Shown here: in pieces, positions 31,433-38,645 of the stretch
Position numbering within the stretch: position 1 is the first letter of the stretch
Layout of the letters: every line of letters begins with the position of its first letter
Source: a virus
Reading direction: 5' to 3' (one strand)
Length of the DNA stretch: 41,705 nucleotides
IMG/VR virus record: IMGVR_UViG_3300005529_001089
Span: 1-41,705 of that record
Made by a program: the position numbers and the translations under genes
Notes under the pieces: model-generated
Seen by the model: the letters and a program-made list of their open reading frames with translations, nothing else
Told to the model about the DNA's origin: nothing
Databases searched by the model: none

Positions 31433-31855
31433 TCAGGCGTCGAGCGTCTTGCGGTAGTCCGACAGTGCGGTCACGCCGGCGAGCTCGAGTTGCTCCGGGC
31501 CTCGGTCGATCTCCATCCGCACGCGGCGGCGCGCCGCCTCTGTGGTGAGCAGGTCGCCCATCGCGTCCCAGACGGCTGAGAAGAGCACCGCGGAGAACTT
31601 CCGCTGCTGCCGAAGGTTGATCGACATGCTCTCCGCGACGTACTGCGCGGCGGCCCAGTCGGACGGCTCGAAGAAATGCGACTGACCCGACTCGGAGAGC
31701 GCCTTGTACCACGCCTTCGCGATCGGATGCCACTTCGCGCTCGGCCTTGGCACGACGACGTTTTCGACGATCGCGCGGACAGTGTCCGGCTCTGCTTCCT
31801 TGTTGCGCCGGCGACGCTCGCTCGAGTGCTTCGGCACGGGGCCTCGGACTCCCAT
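31433..31855 (-). CDS. terS: terminase small subunit
   Basis: A 140-aa protein beginning MGVRGPVPKHSSERRRRNKE, the typical start of small terminase subunits of actinophages. Helical segments follow (WYKALSESGQSHFFEPSDWA, then LRQQRKFSAVLFSAVWDAMG). ATG 31855 is preceded by GGAGGG; the longer upstream frame is noise. It recognises the packaging site and activates the large subunit. Confidence 0.85.
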   Translation of the reverse strand: MGVRGPVPKHSSERRRRNKEAEPDTVRAIVENVVVPRPSAKWHPIAKAWYKALSESGQSHFFEPSDWAAAQYVAESMSINLRQQRKFSAVLFSAVWDAMGDLLTTEAARRRVRMEIDRGPEQLELAGVTALSDYRKTLDA

Positions 31856-31886
31856 GGTGCTGCCCTCCGTATCGGAGTAGTCCGCC

Positions 31887-32213
31887 TTACGGCGTGGGAA
31901 GGTCGCCAGGATGTTGCTCGGGCGGCCGTTTGCGCGACGTCGGCGGCTTGTGCCTCTTCGTCGCGCGGTTGCAGCCCGCATGTTCTGGGCCGCTGTACTT
32001 GCTCCGGTCGTAGTCGTCGTGGCCGAGATCCCATGCATCTCCTGGACGGATCAGACCGCCCACGAGTTCGCCGCCGACGAGCTCGGCGTCCTTGCACTTC
32101 GCGCCGCGCGCGCACCGGACGGTGCCTGTCGCAACTCTGCGTTCTTCGCTCTCGCGCAACTCGCGATGCTGCCGTGTGTAGCCGCGGCGATGCGAGCTTG
32201 GTCGAGCGTTCAT
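31887..32213 (-). CDS. HNH endonuclease next to terminase
   Basis: A 108-aa protein: C34-x5-C40, WDLGHDDYDRSKYSGPEHAG (D62, H65, H78), C81-N82 and H88 fit an HNH fold with structural zinc. HNH proteins beside terminase genes help in cos-type packaging in many siphoviruses. The ATG lies only 4 nt after the predicted tmRNA 3' end and has no ribosome site, so processing of the tmRNA would leave an almost leaderless mRNA. Confidence 0.8.
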   Translation of the reverse strand: MNARPSSHRRGYTRQHRELRESEERRVATGTVRCARGAKCKDAELVGGELVGGLIRPGDAWDLGHDDYDRSKYSGPEHAGCNRATKRHKPPTSRKRPPEQHPGDLPTP

Positions 32214-32217
32214 CGGA

Positions 32218-32537
32218 TGGAGCCGGCGGGAGTCGAACCCGCGTCCGACCAGGTCGTGCAGGAGTGCCGTCTACCAGCTTTCTGGGGGCGTGTGCCCTCC
32301 ACCAGGGCGCCGTCTTTCCCGGCCCGAGTCAGCCCGTCTTTCCAGGCTGTCCGTCGCGTAGGTGCTGTTACGCGGCGACCAGGTCGAACTCGCGCACCCA
32401 CTCGGTGGGGAACGTGAGATCCGACGCGGAACGATCCATGTCGTTCGCACTTGCGGTTGCCCGGCTGGGCCAGCACGGTAGGCCGTGACCCGCTGGAGCA
32501 CTGCTGTCGTGCCAAGCCGTCGAAGCCAAGCGGCCCC
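32218..32537 (-). ncRNA. ssrA: phage-encoded tmRNA
   Basis: The 320-nt minus-strand RNA starts GGGGCCGCTTGGCTTCGACG, the tmRNA signature, and ends with GGACGCGGGTTCGACTCCC, then GCCGGCTCCA. The acceptor GGGGCCG/CGGCTCC pairs at all seven positions and has G3-U70, the alanine identity pair. CCA is not encoded. The tag frame runs from GCG at 32448 to the TAA at 32370-32368: 26 codons beginning A-N-D-M-D and ending F-D-L-V-A-A. A helix CAGCAGTGC/GCACTCCTG joins the two halves, and GC-rich segments on either side can form pseudoknots. It rescues stalled ribosomes and tags the peptide for proteolysis (with host SmpB). It lies 5 nt after one CDS and 4 nt before the next, without a visible promoter. 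Confidence 0.95.
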
Positions 32538-32542
32538 ATGTG

Positions 32543-32752
32543 TTACGCCGCAGCGAGCTCGTCAGCGACGAGCACACGGCGGATCCAGTAAACGCGGTCA
32601 GAGGGGAACATGGCGGCGAAGATGACCGCGGCCTTCTCGCCGTCGTCGTCGCACTCCCGAGCTGCGCGCCGCGCGGCGGACATGCGCTTGTCGAACGGGA
32701 TGTCGCACAGTCGAATCGGCTCCATGCCGCGCAACTTCGCAGTCACGGTCAT
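32543..32752 (-). CDS. small hypothetical protein (69 aa)
   Basis: I chose ATG 32752 because it overlaps the upstream stop (ATGA). A helical protein: IRLCDIPFDKRMSAARRAAR, then AAVIFAAMFPSDRVYWIRRV. No family recognised. Its TAA lies 5 nt before the tmRNA 5' end, so both are probably on one transcript. Confidence 0.7.
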   Translation of the reverse strand: MTVTAKLRGMEPIRLCDIPFDKRMSAARRAARECDDDGEKAAVIFAAMFPSDRVYWIRRVLVADELAAA

Positions 32753-33057
32753 TGCGCGAGTCCAAGCGTGCAGAGGAGCACAACCCAGCCGTGGCTGCGT
32801 GCGCCGCGCGTCCAGCCGTTGCACTTGAAGTTGGGAAGCTCAGAGAGTTGGCCGCCGACGACGTAAGGCTTGCCGGCGAAGTTCGCCCGAACTTGCGAAG
32901 CCGACGCGCGCGCAGAGATCTTCTCGCGCTGCACGTACACAGTCGTTGTGCCCGCGTTCCAGTAGCGGCCGGTGATCGCGCCCGAGCCGATCGCGGACGC
33001 GACCAGCAGGACGTAGACGGCCGGGATCCACCGTGTGGACTTCCGGATAAGAGCCAT
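32749..33057 (-). CDS. membrane-anchored or exported protein, unknown
   Basis: A 102-aa protein: basic start (MALIRKSTR), one hydrophobic segment at 10-29 (WIPAVYVLLVASAIGSGAIT), then an extracytoplasmic domain with two cysteines (C79 and C96) and VYVQREKISARASASQVRAN. No enzyme motif. It is at the start of the late region. Confidence 0.7.
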   Translation of the reverse strand: MALIRKSTRWIPAVYVLLVASAIGSGAITGRYWNAGTTTVYVQREKISARASASQVRANFAGKPYVVGGQLSELPNFKCNGWTRGARSHGWVVLLCTLGLAQ

Positions 33058-33060
33058 TGC

Positions 33061-33258
33061 TCACGCAGCCTTTGAGAGCAGAGAGCGGATGATCGGCGTC
33101 AGCACCTTCAGTGCGTGAGCCGGCTTGATGCCTGATTCGCGCACCGCGTCGTCGAGGTCATGGCCAGCGACGAGAAGCTGCTTGAAGCTGCTCTCTCGTT
33201 GGCTGAGCTCGCTGTTACGCGGGCGTCCGCCGGCGCCGCCGAACTTGCTGCTTGCCAT
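33061..33258 (-). CDS. small HTH-like protein (65 aa)
   Basis: ATG 33258 with a G-rich ribosome site (GGGGG). The helical core FKQLLVAGHDLDDAVRESGI, then KPAHALKVLTPII looks like a small HTH of the sigma-4/transposase kind. It is the first gene after the hairpin terminator and so the first of the late operon; a late regulator is possible. Confidence 0.6.
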   Translation of the reverse strand: MASSKFGGAGGRPRNSELSQRESSFKQLLVAGHDLDDAVRESGIKPAHALKVLTPIIRSLLSKAA

Positions 33259-33277
33259 GCGACCCCCAGAGACAGAA

Positions 33278-33301
33278 ACGCCGCCCTGGTCGAGGCGGCG
33301 T
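33278..33301 (-). terminator. hairpin terminator between early and late regions
   Basis: On the minus strand ACGCCGCC, an 8-nt loop (TCGACCAG) and GGCGGCGT form a perfect 8-bp stem followed by TTTCTGTCT. It lies in the 137-bp gap 33259-33395, the only real gap between the replication operon and the late operon. The rest of that gap shows no clear promoter. Confidence 0.6.
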
Positions 33302-33395
33302 GAGGGCGCAGTTCGCCCAGCTGTACCGGTGGCAAACGTCGATTTCTCGACCGCCGCAGTCATCATGGAAGAGGGGTCGGACGACACTTGTTGGG

Positions 33396-34322
33396 TCAGG
33401 CGGCTTCGCCGTTCACGACGCGGTAGACCGTCCGAAGCGAGACGCGGAATTCGACGGCGATCTCCGCTGGCGTGGCCCCGGTGTCCGCGCGCTCGCGCAT
33501 GCGGTTGTCGCGAAGGTCCTTCGCCGCTGTGCCTGCCTCAGCTCGCATCGGCCCGAGGACGCGTTTCTCGGGCGGGGCAGCCGGCGCGCGAAGCTGGCGG
33601 TTTCTGTCGACGTCGCCGGCGCGCTCGTGCCAGACGTCGCCCCCTGGAAGTCGATCCGACAGGAAGGCGAGCGCGGCGTCGCGCTCAGCCTCGACGACCG
33701 CGGAGAGCTTGGTGAGCCAGCCGTAGATGTGGACGGCGTGGATGATCCGGTAGGCGCGATCGTCAGCTTCGCGCAGCTGCTCGAGCGCGCGGTTGAGCGG
33801 GCCGTAGTCGAACCGCTCATACATCCGCTCGCGTGCCGATTCCCAGGCGTACCCGTGCTGGTTGGCTTCTTCGAGGAGGTCTGATTCGGATCGCGGCGGC
33901 TTGGTCTGAAGTTCGAGGATTGCGATCTGCCGGTCGCGTTCACGTGCGGCTTCATGCCTGTTGATGTCGACGCCGACGACGGTGCTGACGGCGTAGGGGT
34001 CGCGGCTGCGCGGGGTGCGGATGGTGCCGGCGCCGCGGCAGGTCTCGCAGCCGAACATCACCTTGTCGTTCGCGAGGCAGTCGGGGCAGGTCTCGCGGTG
34101 GTCGCGATCGTCGTGGACGAATCCCGGTGCGGCGTCGATGCGAACGGTCTGCTGTGGGAGGTTGTCGTCGCTGGTCTCGAGGAGGCGGATGATGGCGGCA
34201 CGCCGGACCGGATCTAGCCCTTCCACCCCTGTTTCAAGACCTCTGAAACCCGTACACGTTCTCGGCTGCTGAGTCCACCGGTCTACATCGCGGTCGTCTA
34301 GTGGTGCTACCCCACCCGTCAT
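33396..34322 (-). CDS. zinc-finger plus HTH protein, replication region
   Basis: A 308-aa protein. A DnaJ-like four-cysteine finger is at C79/C82 and C92/C95 (ETCPDCLANDKVMFGCETCR). The middle is helical (DYGPLNRALEQLREADDRAY). A resolvase-like HTH at the C-terminus (TPAEIAVEFRVSLRTVYRVV) suggests DNA binding. Start overlaps the initiator gene stop (ATGA). It could be a transcriptional regulator or replication accessory factor. Confidence 0.75.
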   Translation of the reverse strand: MTGGVAPLDDRDVDRWTQQPRTCTGFRGLETGVEGLDPVRRAAIIRLLETSDDNLPQQTVRIDAAPGFVHDDRDHRETCPDCLANDKVMFGCETCRGAGTIRTPRSRDPYAVSTVVGVDINRHEAARERDRQIAILELQTKPPRSESDLLEEANQHGYAWESARERMYERFDYGPLNRALEQLREADDRAYRIIHAVHIYGWLTKLSAVVEAERDAALAFLSDRLPGGDVWHERAGDVDRNRQLRAPAAPPEKRVLGPMRAEAGTAAKDLRDNRMRERADTGATPAEIAVEFRVSLRTVYRVVNGEAA

Positions 34323-35602
34323 GCAGCGACCTCCTCGGAGTCGTCGGCGTCGGTTCGGATCTGATCGGCGAGCGCGTGCAGCTCGCCGCGCTCAATGTCG
34401 TCCACGTTCTGCCAGTCGTCGATGACGTCGTGCAGCTCGCCGATCGGAAACCCGCGCTCGTTCGCCTTCACGCTCACCCAGCGCAGCCTGGCCTGCTCGG
34501 GCGTCTCACGCTCAGCCGCCGGCTCTTCGCCAGCGCGGACGCGAGCGGCAAGCTCGAGAAGTTCGGCGAGCCGATCATGTGAGTGGTGCTGGGCGAGCGC
34601 GACCTTCAGGTCAGCATCGGACAAGCTGGCCATGAGCCGGACGTACCGTTCGGGATCGTCACGCTTGAGAGCGTCCGCCGTCCAGGGTGCCACCGCGTAC
34701 GCCACGCTCGGCATCGCAGCCATGAACTCGGCCTGGAATTGCGCGGCACGCTCGGCTCTGACGATGCGCAGCAGATGCGTCAGCAGCCCGCACGGGTTGG
34801 CCGGCCGCCGCGATCGCATCGTCTCCACGGCATCGAGGAAGACGCTCCGCGGCAGCCCATATGCGAGCTCGCCGATCCTCTTCGGGGACGCGGTGTCAGC
34901 GCCCGGCAGTGCGTTCACGATCTCGGCGACCTCGCGATCGGTGATCGCTGGTTCTGCAGCAGCAGGATCTCCAGGCCCTTCGCCTTCAGGTTCTCTTTCG
35001 GTTCTGCTGCTGCTTCTCTTACGGTTCTTCTGCACGTGCGCGCGGGGGGCTGACACGTTGAAGTCATCGGTTTTGACACGTTGAACAGTGGCTTCTTGAC
35101 ACGTTGAATGGTCTGGGATGACACGTTGAACGGGTTCGGTTGAACGTGTCAGATTGCCGCCCTGACCCTCAGACGCATCCGCAACGCCGCTCACCGAGCG
35201 GGATGCAGCGACCACCGGAGTTGAACGTGTCAGATTGCCGCCCTCAACCGGGATGGGCGATTCATCGAAGCGATGGGGAAGGTCGAAGGGGATGCGCTCG
35301 TAGTCGACGTCGACGGCGCCGTGCAGCACGCGATAGACGGTCACGAACGACCGGCCGCGGCGCACCTTCAACGTCTGGATGTCCCCGAGCTCCAGGAGCG
35401 ATTGGATCGCCCGCCAGACCGTCTTGCGGTGGACGCGCGCCAGCCGACAGAGCGTCTCGTCATCGTCATGCTTGTCGTCGCCGACGAGGATCCAGGTCAC
35501 GCCGTCTCGCCATGCACAGTCGGCGAGCGCCAGGAGAACGTTCCTGTCGTTTCCCTCGGCGAGCGAGTTACGCATGGCCGCGGCGAAGACGTTCGAAGCC
35601 AT
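34319..35602 (-). CDS. replication initiator-like protein with winged helix
   Basis: A 427-aa protein. Residues 20-92 form a winged helix (DDETLCRLARVHRKTVWRAI, then RRGRSFVTVYRVLHG), as in phage O-type and plasmid initiators. A long unstructured middle (105-235) is encoded by DNA with iteron repeats. The C-terminal part (ITDREVAEIVNALPGADTAS, then VFLDAVETMRSRRPANPCGL) is helical and could bind the helicase. ATG 35602 overlaps the upstream stop (TGATG). Lambda O has the same layout: DNA-binding domain, origin in the coding sequence, partner-binding C-terminus. There is no loader gene like P nearby; the SNF2-like helicase is upstream. Confidence 0.75.
   Translation of the reverse strand: MASNVFAAAMRNSLAEGNDRNVLLALADCAWRDGVTWILVGDDKHDDDETLCRLARVHRKTVWRAIQSLLELGDIQTLKVRRGRSFVTVYRVLHGAVDVDYERIPFDLPHRFDESPIPVEGGNLTRSTPVVAASRSVSGVADASEGQGGNLTRSTEPVQRVIPDHSTCQEATVQRVKTDDFNVSAPRAHVQKNRKRSSSRTEREPEGEGPGDPAAAEPAITDREVAEIVNALPGADTASPKRIGELAYGLPRSVFLDAVETMRSRRPANPCGLLTHLLRIVRAERAAQFQAEFMAAMPSVAYAVAPWTADALKRDDPERYVRLMASLSDADLKVALAQHHSHDRLAELLELAARVRAGEEPAAERETPEQARLRWVSVKANERGFPIGELHDVIDDWQNVDDIERGELHALADQIRTDADDSEEVAA
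35051..35151. repeat. iteron cluster, candidate phage replication origin
   Basis: TGACACGTTGAA occurs exactly at 35051-35062, 35074-35085, 35097-35108 and 35119-35130, spaced 23, 23 and 22 bp (two helical turns). An inverted copy TTGAACGTGTCA lies at 35140-35151 and another at 35221-35232. The four direct copies are read in all three codon phases of the host gene (FNVS, VQRV, STCQ), so DNA rather than protein is conserved. A pyrimidine-rich strand with about half A+T follows at 34987-35034, resembling an unwinding region. Confidence 0.85.
35139..35244. repeat. 25-bp exact direct repeat flanking the iterons
   Basis: The 25-bp sequence starting GTTGAACGTGTCAGATTGCC is present at 35139-35163 and again at 35220-35244. 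Each copy includes one inverted iteron. In the protein it gives the repeated GGNLTRST. Recombination between the copies would remove 81 bp (27 codons) in frame. Confidence 0.85.
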
Positions 35603-36522
35603 CAGGCAGCCTCCGGGACACGATGGGACACGATGGTCGGCCACTCCCTGGTGCGCAGGTCGCTGGGCCACTCGTCCATGTCTCCGCCCTTCGCATCAGC
35701 CAGCGTGAGCGGGCCGTCCATGACGCCGCCCACGGGGTTGGAGCCGAGTTGCTTGACGAACACCGCCGGCGGATTCCGCCACACGCGCGACGAGCGCGCA
35801 TGCATGAGCTCGCGAGCCCACTCCAGTTGCATAGGTCGAGCGCGTGGCCCGGACTCGCCGCCGATGATGAGCCAGTCGATCCCCGTCAGATTGAGCGGAG
35901 CGCGGCCGCCGTTGTCCTCCACAAACGCAGAGAAGTGCTGGCCACGGCGATCGCGGACGAGGCTACCGAGTAGCGGCTCCGCACTGATGAAGCGCACCGC
36001 GGCAGGGATCTCGCGGAGCACGTCCGCGCGGTATGTCTGACGGCTCGTCTCGATCGACGCGCCGATCCAGAGGTTCGCTGGCAGCTGCGTGTCCCATGGC
36101 TTCGCGTGGCTGTGCGTCTTGCGGAGGAAGTCCCGTGCGAACTCCGGCCGCTTCGTGAGTACGAGCCAATCGAGCTCCGGCGTGTCGCAGATCAACGAGA
36201 GCAACCGGAACCGCGGGCCGCGCAGCTCGTCGCGCTCCTCGAACACGTCTGCCATCGACGCGCAGAAGATCCGCGGACGCCGGCCGAGCTTCGCCGGAAG
36301 CGTGCGCGCCCACCTCAGCGGCATCTTCCAGTGCGCATCGTCGAAGAAGCGGAACGCGTGCGGCAGCCCCGAATCCACGCTCGGACGCTTCGGCCACAGA
36401 TGATCCATCCCCAGCCGCCTCGAGAACGTCGCCGCGTAACAGTGCGCGCAGCCCGGCGACACCCGCTCGCATCCCCACCATGGATTGAAGGTCTCGTCGC
36501 ACCACTCGATCTTCGTCGGCAT
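35602..36522 (-). CDS. DUF5131 (phage Gp37/Gp68 family) protein
   Basis: A 306-aa protein with the family start (IEWCDETFNPWWGCERVSPG, then CAHCYAATFSRRLG) containing C18, C25 and C28, arranged like an iron-sulfur or metal site. Further conserved parts are CASMADVFEERDEL, LDWLVLTKRPEFA and WLIIGGESGPRARPMQLEWA. The family is widespread in phages and has no proven activity; a TIM-barrel radical-SAM-like enzyme has been the usual guess. It overlaps the initiator start (TGATG). Confidence 0.85.
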   Translation of the reverse strand: MPTKIEWCDETFNPWWGCERVSPGCAHCYAATFSRRLGMDHLWPKRPSVDSGLPHAFRFFDDAHWKMPLRWARTLPAKLGRRPRIFCASMADVFEERDELRGPRFRLLSLICDTPELDWLVLTKRPEFARDFLRKTHSHAKPWDTQLPANLWIGASIETSRQTYRADVLREIPAAVRFISAEPLLGSLVRDRRGQHFSAFVEDNGGRAPLNLTGIDWLIIGGESGPRARPMQLEWARELMHARSSRVWRNPPAVFVKQLGSNPVGGVMDGPLTLADAKGGDMDEWPSDLRTREWPTIVSHRVPEAA

Positions 36523-36803
36523 CAGGCAGCATCGCTTTCAACAAGGGGGACGGCGTATGCGGAAGCGATCCGCCACGGGCGCGGCGACTCGTCATCGGCC
36601 GTCGCATCCCACTCCTCGCGAGAGAAGAACGAGATGCGGCCGAGCTCGTGTACGCCGAATCGTCGGTCGCAACACGGCGGCGTAAGCGGCTTCGCTCCCG
36701 TCGCGGCAGCTACGACGTCAGCCAACGGCGCGAGCCACACGGGCGCGTCCGCGTGCTCGCACTGGAAAGGCGCCACGAGATCGCGGGGGGCCATGCGCTT
36801 CAC
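36522..36803 (-). CDS. hypothetical protein with Cys/His motifs (93 aa)
   Basis: The GTG start overlaps the upstream stop (GTGA); ATG three codons later is an alternative. Contains QCEHADAPVWLAPLADVVAA, then TPPCCDRRFGVHELGRISFF. C15, H17 and the CC pair could bind zinc. No family recognised. Confidence 0.65.
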   Translation of the reverse strand: MKRMAPRDLVAPFQCEHADAPVWLAPLADVVAAATGAKPLTPPCCDRRFGVHELGRISFFSREEWDATADDESPRPWRIASAYAVPLVESDAA

Positions 36804-37198
36804 CGCTGTACCTGCGCTCTCTCAGGGATCCAGAGCGTGCGCGGCTGCCACCACTCGGCGTGAAAGCCGAGCTGCTGAGAGCTGCTGTCGTACGCCCACC
36901 GCTTCGTGAGCACTGCGACGGCATCGTCGAGGTCTTCGATCGTCCACACGTAAACCTCGCCCCCAGCGCGAGCGAGACGGTCAAGCCAGTCGATCTGAGT
37001 CGGCCGTGGCGTCTCGCCCTGACGCTTCATCTCGACATGGACGATCCGCTCGCGCACGAGCACGAGATCGGGGAAGCCGGGGTCGGAGCCGCGCGAGTCG
37101 TGCGTGTGGTACGTCAGCCAGTGCTGCAGCCGCGCGATGTCCAAGATCGCCGCCTGGGCGTCAGCCTCGAGCGGAATGATTCGGCTCGCGCTAGCCAC
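36800..37198 (-). CDS. VRR-NUC domain nuclease
   Basis: A 132-aa protein of the PD-(D/E)XK type: DSRGSDPGFPDLVLVRERIV contains the catalytic D44, and HVEMKRQGETPRPTQIDWLD has E56-x-K58 with Q68. VRR-NUC domains cut branched or flap DNA, and stand-alone versions are common in phage replication modules, perhaps as junction resolvases. Start GTG, overlapping the upstream gene by 8 bp. Confidence 0.85.
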   Translation of the reverse strand: MASASRIIPLEADAQAAILDIARLQHWLTYHTHDSRGSDPGFPDLVLVRERIVHVEMKRQGETPRPTQIDWLDRLARAGGEVYVWTIEDLDDAVAVLTKRWAYDSSSQQLGFHAEWWQPRTLWIPERAQVQR

Positions 37199-37427
37199 GC
37201 TCGACCTCGTCGTCTTTCACGAGTGCGAGCTGCCCGCGGCGCGACTCGATCGCGGCCACTCGACCAGGTGTCGCCTCGATCACAGGCGTCCGACACTCCG
37301 GGCACCGGTAGTACGGGTAGCGTGGCGGCTCCGTCGCGCCGAACGCGCAATAGATGCACCACGGATCGCCGCAGTCGCGGCACGTGCGCTGATACTGAAT
37401 GACGTCCGGGATGGCGAACTCGGTCAT
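37191..37427 (-). CDS. zinc-ribbon protein (78 aa)
   Basis: Three CxxC pairs: C16/C19 and C24/C27 (RTCRDCGDPWCIYCAFG), and C42/C45 (YYRCPECRTPVIEATPG). Probably two small zinc knuckles. Encoded immediately before the VRR-NUC nuclease, and may assist it in DNA binding; this is inferred from position. Confidence 0.75.
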   Translation of the reverse strand: MTEFAIPDVIQYQRTCRDCGDPWCIYCAFGATEPPRYPYYRCPECRTPVIEATPGRVAAIESRRGQLALVKDDEVERG

Positions 37428-37594
37428 GCCGCTCTCCGGAGCGCACGCCTGCTAGTCGTGACGCGCTCGCCCGTGTCAAGGAACCTGACGAGTGTCGTCC
37501 GCATCGTCCCGGCCGCTTCGATCACGCATCTGCGTCCCTTCAGTTCCGCGCGGCGGGGATTGTTGCCCCACGCGAATATGTAGACGACCGTCAA
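37424..37594 (-). CDS. small beta-barrel-like phage protein (56 aa), TTG start
   Basis: The frame begins at a TTG overlapping the upstream stop (TTGA at 37591-37594) and reads TVVYIFAWGNNPRRAELKGR, then RTTLVRFLDTGERVTTSRRA. The GNNPRRAELKGR segment and V-x-F-x-D-G pattern match small phage proteins with an SH3/KOW-like look. Function unknown. A longer ATG frame is possible but its first 18 residues are arginine-rich noise. Confidence 0.7.
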   Translation of the reverse strand: MTVVYIFAWGNNPRRAELKGRRCVIEAAGTMRTTLVRFLDTGERVTTSRRALRRAA

Positions 37595-37725
37595 GCGGCC
37601 TCTTCGAACTCGCCGTCGTCTTCTGACCTGAACGCTGCGCATTCGCACGTCGGCGCGTGGCAGGCACCACCATCGTCATGGTGCGCCTGGAGAAGGTGTC
37701 CGCATTCGCACACGTCGGCCGTCAC
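37591..37725 (-). CDS. 44-aa cysteine/histidine-rich protein
   Basis: GTG overlaps the methyltransferase stop (GTGA at 37722-37725). The sequence TADVCECGHLLQAHHDDGG, then ACHAPTCECAAF gives C6, C8, H10, H15, C22, C27 and C29, a compact zinc site. An acidic tail follows (EDDGEFEEAA). Similar short proteins with C-x-C-G-H-x4-H are common in actinobacteria and their phages. Confidence 0.7.
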   Translation of the reverse strand: MTADVCECGHLLQAHHDDGGACHAPTCECAAFRSEDDGEFEEAA

Positions 37726-38645
37726 GCTGCCGCTTCCGTAGCGCCCGCAAGCGCAAGCGTCTGTTGGCCCTCGACGGACTCGCCGGCTGCGACGCGGCGG
37801 ATGTTCCGCTCCGCGAGCGCGTGGTAGCTCTCCTTCAGCTCGAAGCCGATCGCGCGCCGTCCTTGCTCGAGCGCGACGACGGCGGTCGAACCGATGCCCA
37901 TGAACGGGTCGAGGACGAGCTCGCCGGGGTTCGTGTAGAGGCGGACGCAGCGACGGATCACTTCGAGTTGCAGTGGGCACACGTGTTTCTCGTCGCCCTC
38001 CTCGCGGCCGTGGTTCCAGCCGTCGAGCACGTCGGTCTCGCGGATGTCGGCCCAGACGCCGTGTGCGTCGCGGATCCATTCGTCCGTCGTCACCCAGCCG
38101 CCGGGGTTCTTGTCCGTGCGCAGCGCCGGCACCGGCGGTGCCTCGCCTGGCCGCTGGAAGATCAGGACGTAGTCGTTGACGGCCGGCGCGAGTTGTCGCG
38201 CGTCACGGCCTCCTGTGACGAAGAGCAGCGAGTGGAGTTTCTGCCGCTGCGCGATCGCCTGCGGGTTCTTCGGAATGACGAACTCGCCCTTCCAGTCGAA
38301 CCCGGCCGCCTCGAAGAGCTTCCGCGTGTCGTCCTTGAACGCACGCCGGCCGATGAAGCCGTGCTCGACCTTCGTCGCCACGAGCTGCTGCACGTGGATG
38401 CACGCGTTCGTGCCCGGCCGTGTGACGCGGAACAGCTGCTCGCAGAAGAACCGAAGGTGCAGCCCGAACTGCGAGCCGACGAAATCGACGCCGGACGCGC
38501 CGCAGTTGCCGATGTCCTCCGTCTTGTGGCTGTACGTGAAGAGGTCGGCGAACGGGATGCTCGTCACCGTCAGGTCGACCGAGCCCTCCGCCAGGTGCTC
38601 GGCCATCCCTGGGATGCAGTCGACGTTGTGGACGACTGCATTCAC
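37722..38645 (-). CDS. DNA methyltransferase (N4-cytosine/N6-adenine, beta-class order)
   Basis: A 307-aa protein. Catalytic motif IV is TSIPF at 28-32 (DLTVTSIPFADLFTYSHKTE), a variant of the usual SPPY/DPPY. The SAM-binding motif I comes later at 246-254 (LVLDPFMGIGSTAVVALEQG), giving the beta-class order. No restriction enzyme is adjacent, so it is an orphan phage methyltransferase, probably protecting phage DNA from host restriction. GTG start. Confidence 0.88.
   Translation of the reverse strand: MNAVVHNVDCIPGMAEHLAEGSVDLTVTSIPFADLFTYSHKTEDIGNCGASGVDFVGSQFGLHLRFFCEQLFRVTRPGTNACIHVQQLVATKVEHGFIGRRAFKDDTRKLFEAAGFDWKGEFVIPKNPQAIAQRQKLHSLLFVTGGRDARQLAPAVNDYVLIFQRPGEAPPVPALRTDKNPGGWVTTDEWIRDAHGVWADIRETDVLDGWNHGREEGDEKHVCPLQLEVIRRCVRLYTNPGELVLDPFMGIGSTAVVALEQGRRAIGFELKESYHALAERNIRRVAAGESVEGQQTLALAGATEAAA

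Noticed and set aside
32218-32537. tmRNA as a second integration site (3' end of ssrA used as att)
   Set aside because: Phage genes continue on both sides with tight spacing and no integrase is adjacent, so it is an internal phage gene rather than a junction.
32368-32577. 69-codon minus-strand protein frame
   Set aside because: Its last 26 codons are the tmRNA tag frame and the rest is tmRNA structure; not an independent gene.
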